64,000 nucleotides of DNA, from contig JAFSNB010000001.1 of assembly GCA_017447625.1 (NCBI GenBank), positions 62,001 to 126,000 on the forward strand, given 5' to 3'. Positions 38,840 through 47,216 of this stretch are shown here, in pieces. The notes under the pieces were generated by a model. It worked only from the letters and a program-made list of their open reading frames with translations, ran no database searches and had not been told where the DNA came from. Position numbers and translations under genes: made by a program. Positions within the stretch are counted from its first letter, which is position 1. Each line of letters opens with the position of its first letter. This DNA is from Bacteroidaceae bacterium (GTDB lineage: Bacteria; Bacteroidota; Bacteroidia; Bacteroidales; Bacteroidaceae).

Positions 38840-39367
38840 TTACTCTTCTTCAATAATAAGCCCGGCCTTGCGAGCTGTTAGGGCTCGTATAGCAGCAGCG
38901 TCGGCTTCGTTCAGGCCTATGGGAACTTCCTTCTTAATGCTCTGTTTCAGAGATATAAGAGTTTCCGTAGAGGTGACTCCTTCTATCTCCTGCAGACGAT
39001 TGTTAAGAAGTTCCATGAGATGAGCGTTATCGCGCGCGTATAATTTTATAAGCATCGTATAGGGGCCTGTTGTAAAGTGGCACTCTACAATCTCAGGAAT
39101 CTTTTCGAATTCCCCGACCACTCTTTTGTACATAGAGCCGCGCTCAAGTGTAATACCCACATAAGTGCAAGTGTTATAGCCCAATGTGATTGGGTTGACA
39201 TGATATCCGGAACCTACAATCACCCCTATGTCAACAAGTCTTTGGACTCGCTGATGGATGGCAGCACGACTTACTCCACACTCGGCGGCTACGTCCTTGA
39301 ACGGGATACGTGCATTGTTCGTGATGATTTCAAGAATCTTCTTGTCTAAACTGTCAATTTTCTCCAT
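38840..39367 (-). CDS. Lrp/AsnC-family transcriptional regulator
   Basis: An N-terminal winged HTH (IDSLDKKILEIITNNARIPF then VAAECGVSRAAIHQRVQRLV) and a C-terminal RAM ligand domain (HFTTGPYTMLIKLYARDN) define the family. The start is the ATG at 39367; longer frames to 39454 run through the promoter box. The 175 residues are standard length. It heads a six-gene operon (dipeptidase fusion, glutaminyl cyclase, sufE, rbfA, LolC/E permease), suggesting amino-acid-responsive control of the first gene or two. Confidence 0.93.
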   Translation of the reverse strand: MEKIDSLDKKILEIITNNARIPFKDVAAECGVSRAAIHQRVQRLVDIGVIVGSGYHVNPITLGYNTCTYVGITLERGSMYKRVVGEFEKIPEIVECHFTTGPYTMLIKLYARDNAHLMELLNNRLQEIEGVTSTETLISLKQSIKKEVPIGLNEADAAAIRALTARKAGLIIEEE

Positions 39368-39396
39368 GTTATTAGGTTTGGTGTTGAATTGGAAGG

Positions 39397-39404
39397 CAAA
39401 GGTA
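39397..39404 (-). promoter_or_regulatory. -7 box of the lrp operon
   Basis: TACCTTTG on the minus strand, 29 bp before the lrp start. Confidence 0.65.
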
Positions 39405-39440
39405 GGCATTTTTCTACTAATCCAAAGGTTTTGGGCATAA

Positions 39441-39477
39441 AAAAAAGACACCAAACTGCAAATTTGGTGTCTTTTTG
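39441..39477. terminator. Bidirectional terminator between FKBP genes and lrp
   Basis: AAAAAGACACCAAA pairs with TTTGGTGTCTTTTT around a short loop; T tracts on both strands end the FKBP transcript just before the lrp promoter. Confidence 0.88.
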
Positions 39478-39503
39478 CTTATTTATGGGGTATTTTTTGC
39501 CAA

Positions 39504-40352
39504 TTACTTCACTATTTCCAATAGTTCAACGGTGAAAATAAGAGTTGAATAGCCTGGAATGTTACTGTTACCTCTTTCGCCGTAAGCAAGGTTGTAGGGG
39601 ATGTACAATTCCCACTTGGAACCTACGGGCATTAGCGAGAGAGCTTCAGTCCATCCCTTGATGACTCCGTTCAGGGGGAACTCAGCCGGTTTGCCGCGCT
39701 GGTAACTGCTGTCGAACATAGTTCCGTTGATGAGCTTACCCTCATAGTTTACCTTTACCTTGTCGGTGGTTTTGGGAACATCACCAGTGCCTGCAGTGAG
39801 AACCTTGTACTGCAAACCAGAAGGAGTAACCTTCACGCCATCTTTCTTGGCGTTCACCGTGAGCCAGTGCTGGTTGAGCACCTTAGTCTGATTGGTGATT
39901 ATTGCATGAGCGCTGTCCGGAGCATACTTTGTAGCTCCCATGATGGCAGCCCGGAAACCGCGGAAGAACTCCTCGTTGTTTACCGGATGTTCAGCATCCC
40001 AGAAATTCTGGCTCATACGTGGCATCATTTCGCCGACACGCTTGCGGATATCCTTACCAGCCAATACAGCCTTATAAGCCTTGTCGTTATCGTTCAGCTC
40101 TGGGTTGTCAAAGCCTTGGAGAAAATATGCCATCAGCGTTGTGTCAACACCCAACTGCTGGATGAGGTATTGCTTGAGCCCGTTTGTCTGAGCCACGCCA
40201 AATGCATAACTCAACTCCTGAACGCTCACAGTGTCCACCTTCTCAACAGGGGCAGCCTGCTTATTGGTCTTCTTGGTCTTCTTGTCCTTAGCGCTTAGGC
40301 TTACGCACACGAGCAGGCCGAGGGCAAGAGTGAGCAGCTTAGTTGCTTTCAT
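39504..40352 (-). CDS. Exported FKBP-type prolyl isomerase (third of three)
   Basis: Signal peptide ([16 protein letters not shown]), then a helical dimerisation/chaperone domain as in FkpA/Mip ([20 protein letters not shown]), and a C-terminal FKBP domain from [20 protein letters not shown] to [18 protein letters not shown]. Active-site residues [21 protein letters not shown] and GERG.SNIPG are present. It catalyses Pro cis-trans isomerisation in the periplasm. 282 residues. Followed by a terminator. Confidence 0.95.
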   Translation of the reverse strand: MKATKLLTLALGLLVCVSLSAKDKKTKKTNKQAAPVEKVDTVSVQELSYAFGVAQTNGLKQYLIQQLGVDTTLMAYFLQGFDNPELNDNDKAYKAVLAGKDIRKRVGEMMPRMSQNFWDAEHPVNNEEFFRGFRAAIMGATKYAPDSAHAIITNQTKVLNQHWLTVNAKKDGVKVTPSGLQYKVLTAGTGDVPKTTDKVKVNYEGKLINGTMFDSSYQRGKPAEFPLNGVIKGWTEALSLMPVGSKWELYIPYNLAYGERGNSNIPGYSTLIFTVELLEIVK

Positions 40353-40380
40353 ATTAATATATGTAGCGTTTTAGAACTAA

Positions 40381-41247
40381 TTATTTCTCGATACCCAGCA
40401 GCTCGATAGTGAAGATAAGTGCGCTGTAAGGCTTAATTTTACCCATGTCATTTGAGCCGTAACCCTGCTCCTGCGGGATATAAACAATCCACTTTGAACC
40501 TACGGGCATATTGGTCAGAGCGAGTTTGAAGCCGGGGATAACCTGATTTGCGAACATCACGTGGGGCTCGCCCTCGAGGTCTGTGTCAAACACGGTGCCG
40601 TCAATCAGTTTGCCTTCGTAGTGCAGCTTAACCTTTGTGGTGTCGGCGGGAATCTCACCATTACCTTCGGTGAGGACTTCGTAATAGACACCGTCGCCAA
40701 GTTCCTTCACGCCGTCCTTTTTAGCGATGCCGGCAATGAATTCTTCACCAGCCTTGCGGTTAGCACCATAAGACTTCTCGCGAACTTCCTCACGAACCAC
40801 TTCCATCTTGTCCTGAACAAACTGGTTAGCCTGCTCTACAGTCATGATTTGAGTGGCTTCTGCCACACCAGCCATGAAGCCTGCATAGACATTCTTCTCG
40901 TTGATGGTCTGTGTTGAATCTTCGCCAAAAAGCATCTGGTTGATGTTCTGTACCATTCCTTCGCTCACCTGCTGACCAATCTGGAGACCTGCCAGATAAG
41001 CCTTGCGCTTGGCATCCTTGCTGGAAGTTGCGCTCTCATAGAAGCCCTTGAGGAAAGCCTCAATCTCAGTGGTGTCAACACCCATACGGATGCTCAGATA
41101 CTGCTTCAGGCCCTGAGTCTGGCTCATGCCGATAGCATAAGAGAGAGAGTCGATGTTGTTCTTAAGGTTTGCCTTGGGGGTGTTCTGGTTGCAGGCGCAA
41201 AGGATCACTGCCATTACGACTGCGCTGATAAGTCCAATCTTTTTCAT
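40381..41247 (-). CDS. FKBP-type prolyl isomerase lipoprotein (second of three)
   Basis: Lipobox VILCAC, then the same dimerisation domain (SLSYAIGMSQTQGLKQYLS) and FKBP domain (LHYEGKLIDGTVFDTDL, ANQVIPGFKLALTNMPVGSK, EQGYGSNDMGKIKPYSALIF). Compared with its neighbours the active site has FDTD for FDSS and PGF for PGW; the Trp of the pocket floor is replaced by Phe, which may lower activity. 288 residues; anchored in the envelope. Confidence 0.94.
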   Translation of the reverse strand: MKKIGLISAVVMAVILCACNQNTPKANLKNNIDSLSYAIGMSQTQGLKQYLSIRMGVDTTEIEAFLKGFYESATSSKDAKRKAYLAGLQIGQQVSEGMVQNINQMLFGEDSTQTINEKNVYAGFMAGVAEATQIMTVEQANQFVQDKMEVVREEVREKSYGANRKAGEEFIAGIAKKDGVKELGDGVYYEVLTEGNGEIPADTTKVKLHYEGKLIDGTVFDTDLEGEPHVMFANQVIPGFKLALTNMPVGSKWIVYIPQEQGYGSNDMGKIKPYSALIFTIELLGIEK

Positions 41248-41315
41248 TTTGTTTTGATATTTAAATTATTTGGAATTCCCAATTATGAATTTTGCATTAT
41301 GAATTATGAATTAGC

Positions 41316-41900
41316 TTAAAGCACTTTTATGAGTTCCACATCGAAGATTAGCGTTGAATATGGAGGTATGCTGCTACCGGCACCGCGCTCGCCGTAGCCG
41401 AGCAGATACGGGATGAAGAAACGATACTTGGCCCCCTCCTTCATCAGCTGAACACCTTCTGTCCAGCCAGGAATAACACCGTTCAAGGGGAAATCGGCAG
41501 GTTCGTTACGTTTGAAACTGCTATCAAACACCTCACCGTTGATCAACCAACCCTCATAGTGGCAACGTACCTTGTCGGAGGCTTTCGGGCTACGGCCTGT
41601 GCCTTCGCGCAGAACCTGATACTGCAGTCCGCTCTTTGTGGTGATGACACCTTCCTTCTTGGCGTTCTCCTCTAGGAAGGCCTTGCCTTCGGCGATAGCA
41701 CCTTCAGCCTGACTGCGTGCCTGCTTGTCGAAATATTCATTGAGAAGGGTCTGGGCCTCGCGGTGTGAGATAGCAGGTTCACTGCCCGTCAGTACGTCGC
41801 AGATACTGCGAGTGAAATCTTCAACACTGAAGTCCTTAATACCCATACTTTTCAGCTGTTGGCCTATTCCAAGACCAAGCGCATAACTAATTTTGTTCAT
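41316..41900 (-). CDS. FKBP-type prolyl isomerase (first of three)
   Basis: Start 41900 (MNKISYALGLGIGQQLKSMG) is chosen because the upstream frame to 41954 overlaps the -7 box at 41931-41938. No signal peptide is visible, so this copy may be cytosolic, unlike its two neighbours. The FKBP core is complete (VRCHYEGWLINGEVFDSSFK, PLNGVIPGWTEGVQLMKEGA, YGERGAGSSIPPYSTLIFD). The gap to the next gene is an AATTATG heptamer stretch. 194 residues. Confidence 0.94.
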   Translation of the reverse strand: MNKISYALGLGIGQQLKSMGIKDFSVEDFTRSICDVLTGSEPAISHREAQTLLNEYFDKQARSQAEGAIAEGKAFLEENAKKEGVITTKSGLQYQVLREGTGRSPKASDKVRCHYEGWLINGEVFDSSFKRNEPADFPLNGVIPGWTEGVQLMKEGAKYRFFIPYLLGYGERGAGSSIPPYSTLIFDVELIKVL

Positions 41901-41930
41901 TTCTTTGCTTTTCCTTTTCAAAATCGGGCG

Positions 41931-41938
41931 CAAAAGTA
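41931..41938 (-). promoter_or_regulatory. -7 box of the FKBP operon
   Basis: TACTTTTG on the minus strand, 30 bp before the first FKBP start. Confidence 0.6.
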
Positions 41939-42023
41939 CTGCTTTTTCTTTCATCTTTATCCTTTCTTACTTCTTTTTTAATATTTTTTGCCTCATTCTT
42001 GACAAAGACAGCTCTTTTTTTCC

Positions 42024-42031
42024 TATTTTTG
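42024..42031 (+). promoter_or_regulatory. -7 box of the sirtuin operon
   Basis: TATTTTTG, 34 bp before the ATG at 42066. Confidence 0.6.
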
Positions 42032-42065
42032 TGGCGAAAAAACAATAAAACTAAACTCTATCACT

Positions 42066-42767
42066 ATGAAAAGACTTGTTTTCCTTACAGGAGCTGGTAT
42101 GTCAGCCGAAAGTGGAATCAGCACATTCCGAGACTCAGGAGGTCTTTGGGAGCAATACCCTGTGGAGGCTGTGGCATCCATAGGCGGATATGAACGTGAT
42201 CCGGAACTGGTCATCAACTTCTACAACGAGCGTCGTCGCCAGCTTCTTGATGTGAGGCCCTGTCGCGGACACGAACTTGTGGCCGCTATGGAGAAGGACT
42301 TCGATGTCACAGTTATCACCCAGAATGTCGATGATTTGCATGAACGGGCCGGCAGCACGAAAGTCATTCATTTGCATGGTGAACTGATGAAAGCGACCTC
42401 GACTCGTGACCCGAACAAACCCTCACAGATCGTCACACTTACGCCGGAGCATCTTGACATTCAGATGGGTGAGAAGGCTACAGACGGCAGTCAGCTGCGT
42501 CCGTACATCGTTTGGTTCGGCGAACCAGTGCCGATGCTCGAAACAGCAGCGGAAGTTGTCAGTCGGGCTGATATTTTTGTCATTATCGGAACCAGCCTGA
42601 ATGTATATCCGGCAGCCGGACTCACGGCTTTTGCCCCACCCGAGGCGCCCATATACCTCATTGATCCGAAAGATGTTCCTTGGAACGCCGGACATGGATT
42701 CCATCATATCAAGAAAGGCGCATCGGCCGGAATGGAAGAGCTGATTAAGGAGTTAAGCACAAAGTAA
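42066..42767 (+). CDS. Sir2-family NAD-dependent protein deacylase without zinc cysteines
   Basis: The sirtuin core is intact: GAGMSAESGISTFRDSGGLW (NAD loop, residues 9-28), TQNVDDLHERAGS, catalytic His in HLHGELM and GTSLNVYPAAGL. The usual four Cys of the zinc ribbon, expected after the catalytic His, are absent; that stretch reads KATSTRDPNKPSQIVTL. The enzyme should still bind NAD and remove acyl groups from Lys, as in known zinc-less bacterial sirtuins, but that is inference. 233 residues, first of a three-gene operon with a nucleoside kinase and a Fur-family regulator. Confidence 0.92.
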   Translation: MKRLVFLTGAGMSAESGISTFRDSGGLWEQYPVEAVASIGGYERDPELVINFYNERRRQLLDVRPCRGHELVAAMEKDFDVTVITQNVDDLHERAGSTKVIHLHGELMKATSTRDPNKPSQIVTLTPEHLDIQMGEKATDGSQLRPYIVWFGEPVPMLETAAEVVSRADIFVIIGTSLNVYPAAGLTAFAPPEAPIYLIDPKDVPWNAGHGFHHIKKGASAGMEELIKELSTK

Positions 42768-42774
42768 TAGGACT

Positions 42775-43788
42775 ATGAATGCAGCAGAATTATCCAAGAC
42801 GGGCCAAGAGAAGCTAAAAGCCTGCTTTCTTGAGGACCAGCATCTTATGAAAGTCGTCGGGTTGCGGACAGTCAGTGACCTCAACCGCGTCATCTTGGCC
42901 GGCCATGTGACTCAAGTAATCAACGTGACCGAAGCCTTACAGGAGCGCAAGATTGCGTCTGTGGCCGACAGTATAAAAGCCGGCGGCCAGCGTCTGGTCC
43001 TGCTTGCAGGTCCGAGCAGCAGCGGCAAAACGACCACCAGCAAGCGGTTGGCTGTGCAGTTGGCAGCCATAGGCCTACGCCCGCTAACGCTTTCTATGGA
43101 CGACTACTTCGTGGATCGTGAGCGCACTCCGCGAGACGAGAAGGGTGACTACGACTTTGAGTGCCTGCAGGCTCTTGACGTGCCTTTGTTCAATCAGCAG
43201 CTGCTGGCTTTGCTTAACGGCGACGAAGTGCAGCTTCCCACCTACGATTTCAAAACGGGGAAGAGCCTCCGCTCTGGCAAAACAATGAAGATGGGGCCGA
43301 AAGACATCCTTATCGTCGAAGGCATCCACGCCCTCAACCCAGACCTCACGCCGGACATCGAGCGAGATCTCAAGTTCCAGTTGTATGTGTCGGCACTGAC
43401 CACGATTCAGTTGGATGAGAACCGTTACATCTCAACTACAGACAACCGCTTGATTCGCCGTATCGTCCGTGACAACAACTTCCGCAATTACTCGGCACAG
43501 GATACTATACGCCGATGGCCGAGTGTACGTGCAGGCGAGGAGAAATGGATATTCCCCTTTCAGGAGAACTGCGATATGATGGTCAATAGCGCGTTGCTTT
43601 ATGAACTGGCGGTGCTGCGCAATCACGTCCTGCCCATCCTTGAGGCTGTTCCCAAGGACTCACCTGAATATCCCGAGGCTGACCGTCTGAGCGACCTCAT
43701 CTCCTTCTTCCAACCAATCACCGACCGTCAGATTCCCTACACTTCGCTTCTGCGCGAGTTCCTCGGAGGGTCATCGTTCCGTTATTGA
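42775..43788 (+). CDS. Uridine-kinase-like nucleoside kinase lacking the N-terminal TGS-type half
   Basis: Walker A is GPSSSGKTTTSKRLAV (near residue 79), followed by LSMDDYFVDRERTPRDEKGD and VEGIHALNPDL, and it ends TSLLREFLGGSSFRY exactly like the Bacteroidetes nucleoside kinases. Those proteins are about 550 residues, with an N-terminal TGS/threonyl-tRNA-synthetase-like part. This one starts only about 60-70 residues before the kinase domain and has 337 residues. There is no room upstream for the missing half, because the sirtuin gene ends 7 bp before. The kinase site looks functional. Confidence 0.88.
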   Translation: MNAAELSKTGQEKLKACFLEDQHLMKVVGLRTVSDLNRVILAGHVTQVINVTEALQERKIASVADSIKAGGQRLVLLAGPSSSGKTTTSKRLAVQLAAIGLRPLTLSMDDYFVDRERTPRDEKGDYDFECLQALDVPLFNQQLLALLNGDEVQLPTYDFKTGKSLRSGKTMKMGPKDILIVEGIHALNPDLTPDIERDLKFQLYVSALTTIQLDENRYISTTDNRLIRRIVRDNNFRNYSAQDTIRRWPSVRAGEEKWIFPFQENCDMMVNSALLYELAVLRNHVLPILEAVPKDSPEYPEADRLSDLISFFQPITDRQIPYTSLLREFLGGSSFRY

Positions 43789-43791
43789 CGT

Positions 43792-44208
43792 ATGAACACA
43801 GACGATTACGTACAGCGAATGGAGCAGCGCGGCGTAAAGCCAACAGCCACGCGCTTGCTTGTCTTACGCGCTTTGGGAGGGCATCACCGCGCCCTCTCGT
43901 TGCGCGAGTTGGATGATGTGCTGGAGACAGTTGACCGCTCCACAATCTTCCGCGCATTAACCCTGTTTCTGGCAAATCATCTCGTTCACGCCATCGAGGA
44001 CGGGACAAGTGTTACAAAATATGAGATGTGCGAGGGTCATGACGATTGCTCGTTGGAAGACCAGCACACCCATTTCTATTGTGTTGGTTGTCACCGTACA
44101 TTCTGCTTCCATCACACCCCGGTTCCTACTATTTCTATGCCCGAGGGATTTGTGATGCAAGGAGTCAATTATCTCGTTAAAGGGCTGTGTCCCGATTGCA
44201 GCAGGTGA
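43792..44208 (+). CDS. Fur-family metalloregulator (Zur/Fur type)
   Basis: The N-terminal winged helix (RGVKPTATRLLVLRALGG, then LDDVLETVDRSTIFRALTLF) and the C-terminal metal domain (QHTHFYCVGCHRTFCFHH and CPDC at the end) are Fur-family features. Two Cys pairs form a structural zinc site. The metal sensed (Fe, Zn or peroxide) cannot be decided. 138 residues; 3 bp after the kinase gene and abutting the convergent NlpC/P60 gene at 44209. Confidence 0.9.
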   Translation: MNTDDYVQRMEQRGVKPTATRLLVLRALGGHHRALSLRELDDVLETVDRSTIFRALTLFLANHLVHAIEDGTSVTKYEMCEGHDDCSLEDQHTHFYCVGCHRTFCFHHTPVPTISMPEGFVMQGVNYLVKGLCPDCSR

Positions 44209-44799
44209 TTACGGAAGTATTCGTCGTGCGCTGATGTAATGTGTTCGCCAATAGTCGGATGCAGGATACCTGTCAATCGTTACCCCTTGGCTGCTGCTTG
44301 AGTGGATAAAGCTGAACGTTCCTTTTTCAGCATCTGCCTCAGTGACGATTCCTACATGGTTTACGCTACGTCCATAGCCAAAGAATACAAGGTCGCCGCG
44401 CCGCAAGTCGCGGACGTCGTCGATGGCTGTACCCATAGTGAACTGGTCACGTGACGACCGTTTCAGCGTTATACCCAGTTTCTTGAATACGTAGGTGGTG
44501 AAACCGGAGCAGTCGAACCCGTTGGGGCCGCTCTGCCCGCTACGATAGCGCGCTCCGAGGTAGCTCATTGCGGTTGAAATGAGGCGATTGGCCGTTTCAG
44601 CAGCCATCGTAGCTGTAGCGGTTCCTATGATATTCAGTGGGTTGATTGTCCCTATGACCTCAGCCATCTTCTGCTGAATACCGGCCTCGTTCACCACGGC
44701 ATCAGGCATCTTCTCCACTTTCTGCTTTGCCTTGTGCTGGGCTGCAGCGGGCAAGAGAGAGTAGATACACAGGGATAATATGACTACGGTTTTCTTCAC
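44209..44799 (-). CDS. NlpC/P60 (C40) cell-wall endopeptidase
   Basis: Signal peptide (ILSLCIYSLLPAAA) precedes a helical region and the NlpC/P60 fold: NGFDCSGFTTYVFKKLG with the catalytic Cys, then LRRGDLVFFGYGRSVNHVGI with the His, and IHSSSSQGVTIDRY. It cleaves peptide cross-links (gamma-D-Glu-diaminopimelate type) in peptidoglycan. 196 residues. Its ATG overlaps the stop codon of rnr (ATGA), so translation is probably coupled. Confidence 0.94.
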   Translation of the reverse strand: MKKTVVILSLCIYSLLPAAAQHKAKQKVEKMPDAVVNEAGIQQKMAEVIGTINPLNIIGTATATMAAETANRLISTAMSYLGARYRSGQSGPNGFDCSGFTTYVFKKLGITLKRSSRDQFTMGTAIDDVRDLRRGDLVFFGYGRSVNHVGIVTEADAEKGTFSFIHSSSSQGVTIDRYPASDYWRTHYISARRILP

Positions 44800-47024
44800 T
44801 CCTCTTCAACGAATGCAAAATCAAGCTGTTTCTTGTCGAGATTGGCTCTGACCACCTTCACGCGGACATCGTCGCCCAGCGTATAGCGGTGGTGGTGACG
44901 GCGTCCCCAGAGACAGTAGTTGCGCTCATCGAACTCATAGTAGTCGTCGTCCAGGTCGCGCAGAGGCACAAAGCCCTCGCAGTGGTTGTCGTCCAGCTCC
45001 ACATAAAGGCCGAATTCGGTCACACCACTTATACTGCCGCTGAACACCTGCCCCTGCTTGTCCTGCATGAATTCCACCTGCTTGTACTTTATGCTGGCAC
45101 GTTCGGCCTGAGCTGCGAGCTGTTCCATATCGCTGCTCTGCTCACACAGGGCTTCATATTTCTCCTGATTAGCCGAGCGGCCGCCTTCAGCATAGCGGGT
45201 CAGCAGACGATGCACCATCAGGTCGGGATAGCGGCGTATTGGCGAAGTGAAATGTGTATAGAAGTCGAACGCCAAGCCGTAATGCCCTATGTTATACGTT
45301 GAGTACTTGGCCTTCATCATCGCTTTCAGAGTCACGTTCTCTACCAGCTTCTGCTCCTTCTGGCCCTGCACTTCGTGGAGCAGACGGTTCAGGTTACGGC
45401 TGATTTCACCCTTAGTTCCGGTGGTCTTCAGCTTATGGCCGAACTTAACCACAAACTGCGACAGATTCATCAGTTTGTCGGGATCGGGCTCTTCGTGGAT
45501 ACGATAAGGCAGCACCTTGGCCTTCTTGCCTTTAGGCACACGCCCTACACTTTCGGCTACAGTCCTGTTAGCCAGCAACATAAATTCCTCAATCAGACGG
45601 TTCGCGTCCTTGGCCACCTTGATGTGAACTCCCAGCGGCTTGCCCTCGTCGTCTATGTCGAAACGAACTTCCTCGCGGTCGAAATCCACAGCTCCGGCAT
45701 TCATTCTGCGTGCCCGCAGCAGTTTGGCCAAGCGGTTCAGAGTTATCAGCTCTTCAGCGAATGTCTCTGTAGGAGCGGGTGCGGGAGCGTTCTCGTCCTG
45801 AAGCGGAACACGAATCTGAGTCGGAGTGCTGTAGTCCTGTTCGCTGGCTTCTTTCCGCTCTTCAAAGAAAGCCTGTACTTCTTCGTAGGCAAAGCGGCGG
45901 TCGCTGCAGATAATGGTGTGGGCGAGATGCCATTTCTTCACCTCAGCCTTGTCGTTGAGTTGGAAGATTACGCTGTATGTCAGCTTATCCTCGCCCGGGC
46001 GCAACGAACAGATGAAGTTACAGAGGCGCTCCGGCAACATAGGTATTGTGCGGTCAACGAGATAGACCGAAGTGGCACGCTTCTGCGCTTCGCGGTCTAT
46101 GATTGAGCCCTCTGTGACATAGTGTGACACATCGGCGATGTGTACGCCCACTTCCCAGAGGCCGTCCTTCAGTTTGCGTATGGACAGAGCGTCGTCAAAG
46201 TCCTTCGCATCGTACGGGTCTATGGTGAATGTCGTTACCTTGCGGAAATCCTCGCGCCCTTCCAGATCGGCTGTGGTGATGTCCGCATTTATGTTATTTG
46301 CGGCATCCTCAACAGCCTTGGGATAGACGTATGGCAGACCAAATTCAGCCAGAATAGCGTGCATCTCGGTGGTGTTCTCCCCACTTCTTCCCAGCACATC
46401 AACCACCTTGCCTATGGGATTCTTCGAGCCTTCGGGCCATTCTATGATTCTCACTATGGCTTTGTCGCCGCTCTTGCCGCCCTTCAGCTGGTTCTTTGGA
46501 ATGAAGATGTCGTTGGCCAGAGTGCGGTCTTCCGTCAGTAGGAAGGCGAAGTCCTTGCGCACATCCAGTTTGCCCACGAACGTCTTGTCGGCTCGCTGCA
46601 GGATCTCTGTCACAGCAGCCTCGCGCACATGGTTTTTCCTACGAGCCATCATCTGAACCCGCACGCGGTCGCCGTCCATGGCGTGAAGAGAGTTACGCTC
46701 CGCCACAAGAATCGGTTCACCACCGCCGTCAGGCTGGAAGGTGTTCTTGCCGTTGCTTTTGCGGCGGAAGATGCCCTCCATCACGGCCGTGCGTGCCACC
46801 AGCCGGTAACGCATCGGCTGAACCTCAGCTATATAATCGTCCATTGCCAGTTCTTCCAGCACGTCCATACAAAGCATCTTTGCCGGATGAGTGGTCAGGC
46901 GCAAGTCACGGAAGATACGTTTTGCATCCAGGTCTTCTCCTGAATGTCTTTCAAACAGTTCGATGACCATGCTGGCCAATTCCTTCTTACGGGGGTATCT
47001 TCCCCCAGCCTTACCTTTACTCAT
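44796..47024 (-). CDS. rnr: Ribonuclease R
   Basis: RNase R is a processive 3'-5' exoribonuclease. The start at 47024 (MSKGKAGGRYPRKKELA) is preferred, because an upstream TTG at 47087 lies ahead of the -7 box. Domains in order are an N-terminal helix-turn-helix, two cold-shock domains, the RNB domain with TIDPYDAKDFDDALSI near residue 270 (catalytic Asp), and a C-terminal S1 domain (GQVFSGSISGVTEFGLYVEL) with basic end. 742 residues. Confidence 0.96.
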   Translation of the reverse strand: MSKGKAGGRYPRKKELASMVIELFERHSGEDLDAKRIFRDLRLTTHPAKMLCMDVLEELAMDDYIAEVQPMRYRLVARTAVMEGIFRRKSNGKNTFQPDGGGEPILVAERNSLHAMDGDRVRVQMMARRKNHVREAAVTEILQRADKTFVGKLDVRKDFAFLLTEDRTLANDIFIPKNQLKGGKSGDKAIVRIIEWPEGSKNPIGKVVDVLGRSGENTTEMHAILAEFGLPYVYPKAVEDAANNINADITTADLEGREDFRKVTTFTIDPYDAKDFDDALSIRKLKDGLWEVGVHIADVSHYVTEGSIIDREAQKRATSVYLVDRTIPMLPERLCNFICSLRPGEDKLTYSVIFQLNDKAEVKKWHLAHTIICSDRRFAYEEVQAFFEERKEASEQDYSTPTQIRVPLQDENAPAPAPTETFAEELITLNRLAKLLRARRMNAGAVDFDREEVRFDIDDEGKPLGVHIKVAKDANRLIEEFMLLANRTVAESVGRVPKGKKAKVLPYRIHEEPDPDKLMNLSQFVVKFGHKLKTTGTKGEISRNLNRLLHEVQGQKEQKLVENVTLKAMMKAKYSTYNIGHYGLAFDFYTHFTSPIRRYPDLMVHRLLTRYAEGGRSANQEKYEALCEQSSDMEQLAAQAERASIKYKQVEFMQDKQGQVFSGSISGVTEFGLYVELDDNHCEGFVPLRDLDDDYYEFDERNYCLWGRRHHHRYTLGDDVRVKVVRANLDKKQLDFAFVEEE

Positions 47025-47065
47025 AATATCTGCGGGTCTTTGGTTCTTATCTTTCTTTATGAGCG

Positions 47066-47073
47066 CAAATATA
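47066..47073 (-). promoter_or_regulatory. -7 box of rnr-nlpC
   Basis: TATATTTG on the minus strand, 41 bp before the rnr ATG; it also excludes the upstream TTG start. Confidence 0.65.
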
Positions 47074-47189
47074 CGAATAAAATCCAAGAGCTCCTGCTTT
47101 CAGCTCAAAAATAATGCATTATTGACATAAAAACTGCTTATTTTTACCTTTCTTTTCCTTTTTAGAACAATTATTTCCAACTTTATTCG

Positions 47190-47197
47190 TATCTTCG
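47190..47197 (+). promoter_or_regulatory. Variant -7 box of the epimerase operon
   Basis: TATCTTCG differs from TAnnTTTG by one base and lies 19 bp before the ATG at 47217. Confidence 0.4.
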
Positions 47198-47216
47198 CGC
47201 CCGAATTTTAATAAAA

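Noticed and set aside
47025-47087. Upstream TTG start for rnr
   Set aside because: A TATATTTG promoter box lies within this stretch, so transcripts would begin after the TTG. The ATG at 47024 gives the normal N-terminus.
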